Source of the DNA: JAZDOH01 sp043798815
GTDB lineage: Bacteria; Patescibacteriota; Gracilibacteria; UM-FILTER-43-11
Reading direction: 5' to 3'
NCBI GenBank assembly: GCA_043798815.1
Contig: JAZDOH010000009.1
Span: 1-9,302 of the forward strand
DNA: 9,302 bases
Positions within the stretch are counted from its first letter, which is position 1. Each line of letters opens with the position of its first letter. The notes beneath the pieces were generated by a model that worked only from the letters and a program-made list of their open reading frames with translations, was not told where the DNA came from and ran no database searches. Shown piece after piece: positions 1 to 8,586 of this stretch. Position numbers and translations under genes: made by a program.

Positions 1-3000
1 ATGAATCAGGTTTCCGAAAAACTCAATGCCATCAACGCCAAACCGGTGGACTTCCGGGTAGTCAAAGAAAAGCTGGGCATTCCCGATTCCCATCTGTCGC
101 CGCAAAAAACAATGGTCGACAAAATCAACTGGATGCGGGAAAAGCTCATGAGTTATTCCGATGACGTTAAAAAAGAAGCGGATCAAATGCGCGATATCCA
201 CGATCTTACGGCGCTCGCCACCACTCCTCCAAAATCCATTTTCCCATACGAGTTGGCCAGTCAATCGCAGAAACCCATCACTCAAGGGCAAACCATCACC
301 AGCGCGGTGGCTCCGGCGTCTCATAACTCCCAACTCTTCGCTCAAAATACACCTCAACGGCTTGCGGCGGATTTGCAAACGGGCGCTCAGGAAGCGGTTC
401 AAGCTTTCGAGCACACGCCTCCATTGCCTCAAGGCTCCTGCCGCGGCACATGTCTGATCGACTTTGCCACCAATCAAAGAATTCAAATCCCATCGCTTGA
501 AAATCCCGATACCGCCGCCAGTTTATTCGTCACGGCCGGTCGTCAGTCACAGGTGGTGTACAGCGATGGCAGTGGACTTTATCTCAAGCATAATTTAACC
601 GTTCCTCCGTCCTCAGAAACCAATCACGCGCCGCGCGTGAGCAATCGCGTATTCAGCCTCGATGACTTTTTGAACGGTCAGCCGATCATGGAAGCGGTGA
701 ATTTATTCCAATCAAGTCTCGTGGTCAACAATGTCGGCAAATTCGAGTGGCTCGACTCCACCAACCCAAGCCTTTACGGTTACGGGATTGAAATGGAACG
801 CTCCATCCTCGGTTTTGACGCAGAGGAAGATCGAAGCGGATTGCCGGATGTCCGCATCGTCCTGCTGCCCCAAACCGATGAAGGGAACGCGCCGGAAGTA
901 TTGGTCGACGGTCAGCGCGTCGGATTCGGAACGCTCGTCACTTCCCGCCCCGATTCAACGTCCGGATTGCAGGTATTCGGATTAAAATCTCAAAATGTCG
1001 TTGCGGGCGCTCGTAAAGTTCGTTTTCCCACACTGGGCGGCGCCACCATTACCCTCAACCCCAATCTCGCCGTCTACTTCGACCAATACAGCGAACCGAG
1101 CTACTCCCTTGAAATGGAAAACGGGTACTACCATCTCCGTTCCCTCTGGTTCGATCGTTTGGGCCGCGCCTCCACCCTCAGCCAGTCCGAACTCATCGCG
1201 CCGCAAATGTACGTGGACGCAGCCGCTCCTGTGGATGTGCTGGGCGATCGCGAATTCATGGTTCCGCTCTTTAAACCACTCACCATCCAATCCAGTGAAA
1301 TTCTCACCGACTTTAGCGGCGCGCTTCAATTCGGCTGGGATGTGAATCGCGATGGCATTCCCGAAGCGGTGGCGAAAGAATGGAATTTGCCGGCGCAACC
1401 CGAACCAAAAACATTTGAAGTGGATTTGATCGCGAGCCAAAATTTAAGTGATCCTCATTTTGAACGCATCCTCAAAACCTTCAAGGTCACTGTTTACACG
1501 CCGCCCATCACACTGGAAGAAACATCCCTCAAAAAAGATCACGTGGCTCAGGGCACGCTCACCCCCAAAGATCCCGCGCATGATTTGCTGGATATTCCCT
1601 TCAGCCTGTTCCGCAAACGCTGGGGCGCCTGGAAGAATCTCGGGTTGCTCAAACAAAAAGCGGGTCATCCCACCACTCCGCCACTCGGCGATCGGGGAAA
1701 TTTGAAAGAAAGTTATTTCACGCAGGATTCCACGGGTCGTTACTCCATTACCGACTTAACGGTTGGACCGCCCAGCCCGGTAATTGTAAAAGACAGCGAA
1801 TCTAACGTGGCGGCACGCGTGCTAATGGCTACCGGCCAAATCCAATTACTCAACAATGCCTATAAACTCCAGGCGATCCCAGCTTCCCAAACCCTCCCCA
1901 CTCGTATCGCCATTGTGGATCCCGCCCAGAACGCCGTGCTCAGCAATGTGTTTTACGTGGCGGATGAAAACACCGATGTCACGATTAAAAATGAACCTCT
2001 GAATCAAAACAACGTGGAACCCATCGGCGTCACCGTGGGCGACGCGAATCCACGCGACGACCTCATCGCCCGCAACATCCCGGGATTCGCGCCCAGTTAT
2101 CCGGGCGGTGTCGCCATCTTCAATCAAACTCCCGCGCAAGTGAATGTTGCCCTCGTGAACACCGACGGCGCCATCCGCCTGATGCAGGAAGGCTACCAAC
2201 TCAAACTCAAAAATGAAGGCGCTTACACCGAACGCCCCATTTTCCAGATCGTGAACGAAAACAGTGATCCGGTTTTTGATATTTTCATTCAGGCCGACTT
2301 CACTTACCCCCAAATCCACCAGGAAGAAACGTGGGGTGATCTGCTTCCCACCCTCGGTAAATTCTTCAATCCGTTCGTGGCGCGCGCAGCAGAATCTCCA
2401 ACCCCCTCATCCCCCTTCCCCGATCTCTCTCCAGCCCACCCCCAATTCCAGGAAATCATGGATCTTTACAACCGTCGTGTGCTCGAGGGTTACGCGGATG
2501 GCACCTTTAAACCCGATGCCAAAATCACCCGCGCGGAATTTGTGAAGATCGCGTTGGGCGTTACCAATTGTTTCGATTGTTCAACGCCGTCCGAAACCAT
2601 CATCCAAAAATTCATGGGCCTCATTCCCTTTCCGGATGTCACCTTGCCCGCCTGGTATTACTACTGCGTTGCCATCGCCAAATCTCTCGGCATGGTCACG
2701 GGTTACGGCGACGGCCAATTCCGTCCCAGCCGCAACATCAGCCGCGCCGAAGCTGCCGCCATTCTAATCCGTCAGGCCGGCATCGAAATTCAAAAGGCGC
2801 CCGATGATTTTTTCCTCGATGTTCCAAACTACGCCTGGTACAGGGATTACGTGTACAAAGCGGTGGAAATCGGATTGGTCAAAAACAATCATGGTTTTGT
2901 GTTCCCCGACCAGGAAATCACGCGCGGCGAATTCGCGTTCATGTCCAAAGGACTTCTGAACGTCCGGGAATGCACCAATGTTGATACCGATAAAGATGGC

Positions 3001-3726
3001 CTGCCCGATAGCTTTGAGGCGCCCAACAACCTCAACCCCTTCGCTCCCGGCGACCAAACCTCCGACGCGGATGGAGATGGCCTGACGGCCGCGCAAGAAT
3101 TTGCTCTCGGCACCGATCCCAACAACCCCGACACCGATGGCGACGGCATCCCCGATGGAGAAGATCCAACGCCAGGCAGAATGCCGCCCACCGCTATTTC
3201 CGGCGCGTTGCCCACTGGCGCCCAAGCCAGACTCACCGACGAAGGCCAGGTTTGCCCCTGTGGCAACAATCCCAATCAAAACGACACCGATGCTGATGGC
3301 TTCATCGACGCCTGTGACAGCGACGTGGACGCGGATGCGACGGACAATGCCTTGTGCTTGTTCGACGCGAGTGGGCTCCTGAACCAGCAACTCGTGTCCG
3401 AAAGCACAGACAACTGCATTTTCATCCCGAATCCGGATCAGGCCGATGGCGACGGAAACCATGTGGGTGATGTCTGTGAGCTCGTAGATCTTTGCCCCAC
3501 CATTCCGGAAGATCTGGATGGAGTGGATGACGCCGATGGTTGTCCGGAAGTGATCGACAACACTCCGCAAAACTCTCCCGGAGTTTATGTGAACCGCGGC
3601 CCGCTCTGCCACTTCCTCGATTACGAAGCCGACCTGATGCCCGGCGACACGATCATGACGGCAATCACCGACACGGCAACACACTCCACTCTTTTTGAAA
3701 AAAGTAATGAAGTGAATTATGAATAA
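1..3726 (+). CDS. Large S-layer homology / thrombospondin type 3 repeat surface protein, probably 5'-truncated
   Basis: The frame is open from base 1 and gives 1241 residues ending in TAA. The first Met is not followed by a signal peptide, although SLH proteins are exported, so the true start probably lies upstream of the window. Residues 1-790 match no family I recognise; they look like beta-rich, Ig/PKD-like repeats, with an EF-hand-like loop (D447-V-N-R-D-G-I-P-E455). Three SLH domains follow at about 806-854 (G830-Y-A-D-G-T-F, I842-T-R-A-E), 877-928 (G901-Y-G-D-G-Q-F, I913-S-R-A-E) and 938-987 (I973-T-R-G-E). SLH domains bind secondary cell-wall polymers or otherwise anchor surface proteins. 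Residues 995-1055 and 1087-1181 carry aspartate-rich TSP3-type calcium loops (D1044-T-D-G-D-G-I-P-D), several with cysteines. The tail after 1183 lacks an OmpA domain. The role is probably surface attachment or a scaffold for the proteins encoded downstream. The SLH/TSP3 call is firm; the function is inferred. Confidence 0.88.
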   Translation: MNQVSEKLNAINAKPVDFRVVKEKLGIPDSHLSPQKTMVDKINWMREKLMSYSDDVKKEADQMRDIHDLTALATTPPKSIFPYELASQSQKPITQGQTITSAVAPASHNSQLFAQNTPQRLAADLQTGAQEAVQAFEHTPPLPQGSCRGTCLIDFATNQRIQIPSLENPDTAASLFVTAGRQSQVVYSDGSGLYLKHNLTVPPSSETNHAPRVSNRVFSLDDFLNGQPIMEAVNLFQSSLVVNNVGKFEWLDSTNPSLYGYGIEMERSILGFDAEEDRSGLPDVRIVLLPQTDEGNAPEVLVDGQRVGFGTLVTSRPDSTSGLQVFGLKSQNVVAGARKVRFPTLGGATITLNPNLAVYFDQYSEPSYSLEMENGYYHLRSLWFDRLGRASTLSQSELIAPQMYVDAAAPVDVLGDREFMVPLFKPLTIQSSEILTDFSGALQFGWDVNRDGIPEAVAKEWNLPAQPEPKTFEVDLIASQNLSDPHFERILKTFKVTVYTPPITLEETSLKKDHVAQGTLTPKDPAHDLLDIPFSLFRKRWGAWKNLGLLKQKAGHPTTPPLGDRGNLKESYFTQDSTGRYSITDLTVGPPSPVIVKDSESNVAARVLMATGQIQLLNNAYKLQAIPASQTLPTRIAIVDPAQNAVLSNVFYVADENTDVTIKNEPLNQNNVEPIGVTVGDANPRDDLIARNIPGFAPSYPGGVAIFNQTPAQVNVALVNTDGAIRLMQEGYQLKLKNEGAYTERPIFQIVNENSDPVFDIFIQADFTYPQIHQEETWGDLLPTLGKFFNPFVARAAESPTPSSPFPDLSPAHPQFQEIMDLYNRRVLEGYADGTFKPDAKITRAEFVKIALGVTNCFDCSTPSETIIQKFMGLIPFPDVTLPAWYYYCVAIAKSLGMVTGYGDGQFRPSRNISRAEAAAILIRQAGIEIQKAPDDFFLDVPNYAWYRDYVYKAVEIGLVKNNHGFVFPDQEITRGEFAFMSKGLLNVRECTNVDTDKDGLPDSFEAPNNLNPFAPGDQTSDADGDGLTAAQEFALGTDPNNPDTDGDGIPDGEDPTPGRMPPTAISGALPTGAQARLTDEGQVCPCGNNPNQNDTDADGFIDACDSDVDADATDNALCLFDASGLLNQQLVSESTDNCIFIPNPDQADGDGNHVGDVCELVDLCPTIPEDLDGVDDADGCPEVIDNTPQNSPGVYVNRGPLCHFLDYEADLMPGDTIMTAITDTATHSTLFEKSNEVNYE

Positions 3727-4486
3727 AAAAATCTTCATCCCCCTCATCGGAATCACCCTGGCGCTCGTGGGAGCTGCTTACCTTGGAACCGCGCGTTCCG
3801 AAGAAGGCCTGCCCTACAATCTCGATAGCCCCAAATCCGATCCACCGTTGTGTCATCAGGCATTTTTGAATGAAATGGCACTCATGCGCGGGGCGTGGGA
3901 AAACCATATCAATCAACTCACGTCACAGGAAAAGCCAGCGAGCGAAATGGTGGATGAGGCATTCCAAGCCACGCGCACGTACCGTTGCTGGCTGGAATAT
4001 CTCTGCCGTACCGTGCAATACAGTGGCATGGGCAGCGCAGAAGAAACGGCCGCTGGAGTTTTAGAAGGGCATGTGGGTCGCATCCCCGGTTGTGCCGCCC
4101 CGGAAGACATCGTCATCCCAAACACCCAACTCAAATTCATCGATCAATGCCATGTAAAGGACGGGGGAAGTATGACGGTAGAAGAAGTCCAGCTGAACAA
4201 CACCAACGCCTGCATGCGCTATGTGGAACTCAATTTTGGAACTCCCGAATCCGATACCCCCTCGGCGGCAATGCTCAAAAATTTACAAAACCAATCCACC
4301 GTTTACATCGCGCTGGAAAAGAAGCTCAAGGGCGTCAATTCCAGCCAACGGGCTCGCGCGCTAGAAACCAAGCTCTTTGAAATCGTCAACAAAATGAGCG
4401 GCATGGAAGCTCAAGCCCAATACCTCAAAAATTTTCTCAACCAACTTAAATCTTTACTCCCCTGCTATGTCGGCCAATGTGACTAA
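3719..4486 (+). CDS. Small exported Cys-containing protein, paralog of the next gene
   Basis: I recognise no named family for this 255-residue protein. Residues 1-26 form a signal peptide or membrane anchor: NKK, then a hydrophobic stretch to about residue 22, with likely cleavage near T24-A-R-S. The mature part is mostly predicted helix and has eight cysteines (45, 90, 96, 125, 144, 165, 249, 254), an even number consistent with disulfides outside the cytoplasm. The last Cys is the penultimate residue. The ATG overlaps the stop of the preceding gene by 8 nt (ATGAATAA). No Shine-Dalgarno motif precedes it, so translation is probably coupled to the upstream gene. The signal peptide and the C-terminal helical segment resemble those of the following gene, suggesting an old tandem duplication. 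An extracytoplasmic structural or accessory part of the same assembly as the SLH protein is likely, but this is inferred from context only. Confidence 0.85.
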   Translation: MNKKIFIPLIGITLALVGAAYLGTARSEEGLPYNLDSPKSDPPLCHQAFLNEMALMRGAWENHINQLTSQEKPASEMVDEAFQATRTYRCWLEYLCRTVQYSGMGSAEETAAGVLEGHVGRIPGCAAPEDIVIPNTQLKFIDQCHVKDGGSMTVEEVQLNNTNACMRYVELNFGTPESDTPSAAMLKNLQNQSTVYIALEKKLKGVNSSQRARALETKLFEIVNKMSGMEAQAQYLKNFLNQLKSLLPCYVGQCD

Positions 4487-5186
4487 AAAAATCATCATCG
4501 GACTGATCGTATTGGCGCTCGTGGGAGGGCCGGCAATCCCGTTTGCCAAAAACGACGAAACTCCGACGCCCATTCCTTCCATTGTCCAAACGTGTCAGGA
4601 TCAATTTCCAAGATTCAAAGAAGAGAATCCGTTCGATAAATTCAACGAAGACGCCGTTGATACCACCGAAAAATTTAAGCGGATTTTCATGGATGCTCAG
4701 GATTATTACCACGGGTATATCAGTTGTATTTTCGATGCCGCCACTCAGGAAATCATCGGGAATGATGGGGCGAGCAATGATTCCGGCAGAGCCTGTTTGG
4801 ATGCCAACAAACTCAAAGACGCCGCTGATAAAACCAGCAGCGCCGCGCTGCTGCCTTACACGCTCCAGGCCTACACCACTTATTCCCACTATCTCGAATC
4901 ACTCCAATCCACCTACCGTTCCGATATTTTCTTATCGAGCGTCACTGATGGCGCAATCATCGCGCGTCGCGCGGAATTAGCAGTGGTCAATGAGTCTGAA
5001 AACGCGCTCACGGCTCTTTCTGTCACCTTTTCCCAACTCTCAGAACTGCGCCAGGCATTCGTTTTGCACGTGCAGTTCCAATGCATGCTCAAAAACCTGG
5101 AAGAATATCGCACCTTCCTCGGGAAACTCCGCACCATCGTACTCCTTTTGCCCGCGCGCATCATTGATGCCAGCCAAACACGCTAA
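4479..5186 (+). CDS. Small exported helical protein, paralog of the preceding gene (GTG start preferred)
   Basis: This 235-residue protein belongs to no family I recognise. I prefer the GTG at 4479 over the in-frame ATG at 4467. It gives an N-terminus (M-T-K-K-I-I-I-G-L-I) that aligns with the preceding gene's signal peptide, and it overlaps that gene's stop by 8 nt (GTGACTAA), the same arrangement as the junction before. Counting from the ATG at 4467 adds four residues (239 aa). The hydrophobic segment is followed by F-A-K-N-D-E, so it may be cleaved or may stay as an anchor. The mature part has four cysteines (43, 87, 110, 206 in the longer numbering) and is mainly helical. The C-terminal segment around C206-M-L-K-N-L-E-E-Y-R and the motif L-L-P-A recall L-K-N-F-L and L-L-P-C near the end of the preceding protein. 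It likely works with its neighbours outside the membrane; the biochemical role is unknown. Confidence 0.82.
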   Translation: MTKKIIIGLIVLALVGGPAIPFAKNDETPTPIPSIVQTCQDQFPRFKEENPFDKFNEDAVDTTEKFKRIFMDAQDYYHGYISCIFDAATQEIIGNDGASNDSGRACLDANKLKDAADKTSSAALLPYTLQAYTTYSHYLESLQSTYRSDIFLSSVTDGAIIARRAELAVVNESENALTALSVTFSQLSELRQAFVLHVQFQCMLKNLEEYRTFLGKLRTIVLLLPARIIDASQTR

Positions 5187-7153
5187 TGAAAAAAACAACC
5201 CTGCTCATCATTGGGTTTTCCACTCTCCTGCTCATGGCTCCTGCTGTGCGCGCGCAGGGAACGGCTGAAGATTCCTACTTTTGCCCCACCATTCCTATTG
5301 TCGAAGCCGAACTTCCAATCCCCGAATGGAGTATTTACAGGCGGGCCTATTGTTCGGGCGTAGAAAATGATGACAGCGCGATCTACGAACGTGTGGCGGC
5401 CCAGTTGGGCTTAACAGACGAAAGCATCGTGGAAAAAATCATGAATTTGGAACCGCTAAAACCCGATGACCTCCCGAACCGCCTGCGAAACCAATACAAT
5501 TTTTCAGAATTCGTGGATGATCGCAAGGCCGCCGCGCTCACGCGTGAAGTGCTGACCGCTTATGAAAAAGAAAAAGTGATTTACCGGATGCAAAAAAGCT
5601 TTAAACAGGAGTTTGAAGCGAGCGAACAATGGTACAACGCGTCACTTGAGGATTCCCCCTTCGATCTCGTCGTCGATTTGAACCTCATCGACGTGTTGTT
5701 GTTTGGCAGCCAAGCGCAATGGAACAACGACGTCTATCGTTTTCCGGATGATGAGGAAGGGGATGAGTCATCTTCTTCCGAAGAGGATCAGAATGGCGGT
5801 GAAGGATCGGAGGAGGAAGCTGACGCGCCCACACCCCCATCCGAAGAACCGGTCACCGGCGCCACAGGCGGAACCTCTCCGGCTCCCGAAGCCGATTGTG
5901 TTCCAGCCGATTCTCCAGAAGCAACCCCTATCAGTCCCGGTGAAATATCCCCACTTTGCGGCAACAACGTTCGTGATGTTGGCGAGGAATGCGATGATGG
6001 GAACAGTCAGGCAGGGGACGGATGTGGAAAGAATTGCAAATTGGAATCCATTGGCTCGCTGATGTGCCGTGATTCCGAAGCCATCACCTTCCACGACTTC
6101 CAGCCCGGTAGTGGTTCTCAGGGCGGTGGAGGCAGTTCGTCCAGCGGTGGCGACTCTAGCGCTCCTCCCGCCTGTCCACCCGGCAGTCGTCCGCGCCAAA
6201 GCGTTGGTCTCGGTGGCCCCGTTCCGCTCGCCGATCTTGTGCTCCCACCTCAAAATCCCAGGTACCCCGAGCCACTGATTCCCGGCGTGCTCAGCAACTT
6301 GCCTCCTGCTGAGGCGCCAGCATGTCCGCCGGGGACTTCGGAATATCAGGTGGAAAACAGCTCAGGAACCGGGCAGGCCAGCGCAGGCAGTGCGGGGAGA
6401 GTCGGTTTTAATATCAACGCCGGACCTTTGGGGAGTGTCCAATTCTCAAGTCGTTGTCTCCCCATGGAGTTTTGCGCCGACTTTGATGCGGCACGAGACT
6501 TTTTGGTTCCCGGTTGGCGCGAGGATGAAGATCTGTTCAAAATCGCCACTTCCATCGAAGCGATTTTCTGCGTGAACCTAACCCAGGCCAACCGTCCCGA
6601 ATCCCCTTACTCATTGAACGAGAGTTGCGTCAATTGCCACCTCCGCGCCATGGTGGATGAACTGGATAAATTACTCCAATACACCATCACCCCTCTGGAA
6701 AATCCGCGAAATGGGTTTGGAATCAGCAATCGTTGGGGCCCCCAAATCGCGTTTGATCTCAATACCGTAATCAAAGCCAACCCCAAAGTTTCAAAGCTCG
6801 CCAAAGCTCTCGACGAATTAAAACAGGCGCGAGAAAAAGAAAAAGAGCTGAGGAAAGAACGCAATCATAATTTGGATGAAAATGGCAGCATAAATAAGCC
6901 GGACGTTGAACAAAATGGGGACCCGGGGCTTTTCCTCAGCGACTTTACCACTTTCAACGAGGAACAAGACAAGGCTTATTTGGGAGAACTCAGTGCTTAC
7001 CGCATCAATTCAGACGCCACCAAACAAAGCCAATTCTCGGGCCGAATCACCCCACTCCTCAACCAATTGATTTCCAGTTTCCAAAACATCCAAAGCGCGT
7101 ACATGGAACTCACCAACACCCTTAAATTCAGCGAATTGCAACAATGCAGATAA
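5186..7153 (+). CDS. Mosaic exported Cys-rich protein with DUF4215-type disulfide repeat
   Basis: This is a 655-residue exported protein. A clear signal peptide covers residues 1-23 (M-K-K, hydrophobic core, cleavage after V-R-A). Residues 30-185 form a probable helical domain. An acidic low-complexity linker follows at 187-222, rich in E, D and S, then Pro/Thr-rich sequence. Residues 258-284 (C258-G-N-N, G-E-E-C269-D-D-G-N, G-D-G-C280, C284) match the Myxococcus-type cysteine repeat (DUF4215), a disulfide motif of secreted proteins. A Gly/Ser linker (307-325) and two copies of A-C-P-P-G (329-333 and 379-383) come next. The C-terminal part has C481-V-N-C-H485, a charged coiled-coil-like helix at about 535-562 and a final helix ending in penultimate Cys654. 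There are 16 cysteines in total. The start overlaps the preceding stop as TAATG, and no Shine-Dalgarno motif is visible. It is probably a multi-domain extracellular part of the operon's assembly; the exact role is unknown. Confidence 0.87.
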   Translation: MKKTTLLIIGFSTLLLMAPAVRAQGTAEDSYFCPTIPIVEAELPIPEWSIYRRAYCSGVENDDSAIYERVAAQLGLTDESIVEKIMNLEPLKPDDLPNRLRNQYNFSEFVDDRKAAALTREVLTAYEKEKVIYRMQKSFKQEFEASEQWYNASLEDSPFDLVVDLNLIDVLLFGSQAQWNNDVYRFPDDEEGDESSSSEEDQNGGEGSEEEADAPTPPSEEPVTGATGGTSPAPEADCVPADSPEATPISPGEISPLCGNNVRDVGEECDDGNSQAGDGCGKNCKLESIGSLMCRDSEAITFHDFQPGSGSQGGGGSSSSGGDSSAPPACPPGSRPRQSVGLGGPVPLADLVLPPQNPRYPEPLIPGVLSNLPPAEAPACPPGTSEYQVENSSGTGQASAGSAGRVGFNINAGPLGSVQFSSRCLPMEFCADFDAARDFLVPGWREDEDLFKIATSIEAIFCVNLTQANRPESPYSLNESCVNCHLRAMVDELDKLLQYTITPLENPRNGFGISNRWGPQIAFDLNTVIKANPKVSKLAKALDELKQAREKEKELRKERNHNLDENGSINKPDVEQNGDPGLFLSDFTTFNEEQDKAYLGELSAYRINSDATKQSQFSGRITPLLNQLISSFQNIQSAYMELTNTLKFSELQQCR

Positions 7154-8586
7154 AACGCTTCGCCATCACCGGATTGCTCGTCGCCAGCTTCCTCGTCACA
7201 GGAGCGCCCGTCGTGCAGGCAATTTACTCGCCGGAAGTTTCTAATCTGATTGCCCCCATTCGCGATCATATCTTCAGTGCTCGCCAGCTCAACGGAACGG
7301 GTGGCATTGGAAATGGAGTCCAAAAAATCTTCGATGATGACACCATTGCCAAGCTCGAAGAAGCGGATGACAAAGCCCGCGCGGAAAACCAAGTCACCGG
7401 CCTTCCGGGGCAATTCCACCAATTCCGTCAGCAGTACAAATCCGACATCGTCAAAGATCAGTTCGCAAGTTTTGCGGAAGATTTCGCGCTCATGTTCAAC
7501 TGGCTGCCGTCGCAAAAATATTACGATGCCAACGGCTTAACGATAGAAACAACCAGTCAGCTCATCAGCTCTTGCTTGAGGAACGATATTTTAACCCTTA
7601 AAAACCTGCGCGACCAGCTCCTGCGTGCCGCGCTCCAATCCACCCTAAAACTCAATCGGAATCCCGCGACCATCCTGATGAACGACTACAAAGAAGTTCG
7701 CGCCATGATCACCCTGCTCAAACGCTATTACAGCAATCCGCAATTCCGCGAAGAAACGCCCAATCTCTTTTTCCCGGAAGGTCAAACGGATTATTATTTG
7801 GGGGACTGCCCGGAAGGCGGTTTTTGGGGTGAATACGAACGGGCTTTTGAGGATTTAAAACGCAGTTGGGGCGTGTTTGCGACCTTAGCCTTCGGTGGTG
7901 GATTGGGTCAAAGCACGGCGAGTGGCCAATGGGGCAGTATCAAAGACATGGCTCAGGCTCGCGCCCGCGTTCGCGCCACCGAATACATCCGTTCCAATCA
8001 AATCAGTCTTACCATCGGCGGACCCCAAGGCGGCAGCCCCACCAGCATTGGCGCCCTCATTCGCACAGAAGGTCTTGGCGGTGTGGCAAACCTGTTCAAA
8101 ACAGAATGGCAAATTGCCAAAGCCATTATCGGCCCCATCACTCCATTGTTTGACGGCACCTTAACCCTCATTGGCTCGAATCCCTGTGTGTTTTACATGA
8201 GCGAACAAAAAACATGGCGCGCCTGCACCGATCCGGAACTGGAAGAATTAAAGGTTGGAAATTGTGATCGCTGTCGCAACCGCTTTACCCAACGAACCCC
8301 TTTGGATATCGCCCAAGACTTGCAAGCCCGCATGGAAGAAAAAGACCGGGATCTTGTGAGCGCTGAAACCGCCATCAAGTTCAATTTGAGCTTCAATGTT
8401 TTAGCCGATGCCAACACGACCGAACTCGATAGTAAACTCACCGAATTAAACGCAATCATCCAAAGCGCATCAGAAGCGTTTGGTGAAGAGGCTGGTAAAG
8501 GGCTGCCCACCTTGTGCAACGAACTTCGCGCCATTTTAGTCAAACACTGCCCTAACAAAAACGTGAGCATTCCTGCCTGCCGATAA
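7144..8586 (+). CDS. Exported protein of unknown function, last gene of the operon
   Basis: This 480-residue protein has a signal peptide at residues 1-26 (M-Q-I-K-R, hydrophobic core, cleavage after V-V-Q-A). The mature part looks helical up to about residue 250. It then has a Gly-rich segment (G250-G-G-L-G), a T-I-G-G-P-Q-G-G stretch at 290-297 and a mildly hydrophobic segment at about 322-345. A Cys cluster follows at 348, 361, 374 and 377 (C374-D-R-C377 could close a disulfide or bind metal), then a helical C-terminal part with C458, C469 and penultimate C479. There are nine cysteines in total. The ATG overlaps the preceding stop by 10 nt (ATGCAGATAA) with no Shine-Dalgarno motif, so translation is probably coupled. 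I recognise no family. Position and export signal make it a likely partner of the four upstream proteins; a secretion- or pilus-like role is possible but not shown. Confidence 0.86.
   Translation: MQIKRFAITGLLVASFLVTGAPVVQAIYSPEVSNLIAPIRDHIFSARQLNGTGGIGNGVQKIFDDDTIAKLEEADDKARAENQVTGLPGQFHQFRQQYKSDIVKDQFASFAEDFALMFNWLPSQKYYDANGLTIETTSQLISSCLRNDILTLKNLRDQLLRAALQSTLKLNRNPATILMNDYKEVRAMITLLKRYYSNPQFREETPNLFFPEGQTDYYLGDCPEGGFWGEYERAFEDLKRSWGVFATLAFGGGLGQSTASGQWGSIKDMAQARARVRATEYIRSNQISLTIGGPQGGSPTSIGALIRTEGLGGVANLFKTEWQIAKAIIGPITPLFDGTLTLIGSNPCVFYMSEQKTWRACTDPELEELKVGNCDRCRNRFTQRTPLDIAQDLQARMEEKDRDLVSAETAIKFNLSFNVLADANTTELDSKLTELNAIIQSASEAFGEEAGKGLPTLCNELRAILVKHCPNKNVSIPACR

Noticed and set aside
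2764..3756. 330-codon open frame on the minus strand
   Set aside because: It lies opposite the SLH/TSP3 coding region, whose domains are unmistakable. The antisense frame is kept open by the codon bias of Asp/Gly-rich repeats and shows no recognisable domain.
6626..6640. C-V-N-C-H in protein 4 as a c-type heme binding site
   Set aside because: The CXXCH pattern is present at residues 481-485, but there is one copy only, in a protein already full of presumed disulfide cysteines, with no cytochrome-like surroundings or obvious distal ligand. A disulfide is the simpler reading.
1..8586. UGA recoding to glycine as in Gracilibacteria/Absconditabacteria
   Set aside because: No in-frame TGA occurs in more than 2,800 codons of the operon and glycine is written with GGN, so recoding is not supported. 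No gene here uses TGA as its stop, but six ends are too few to argue from.
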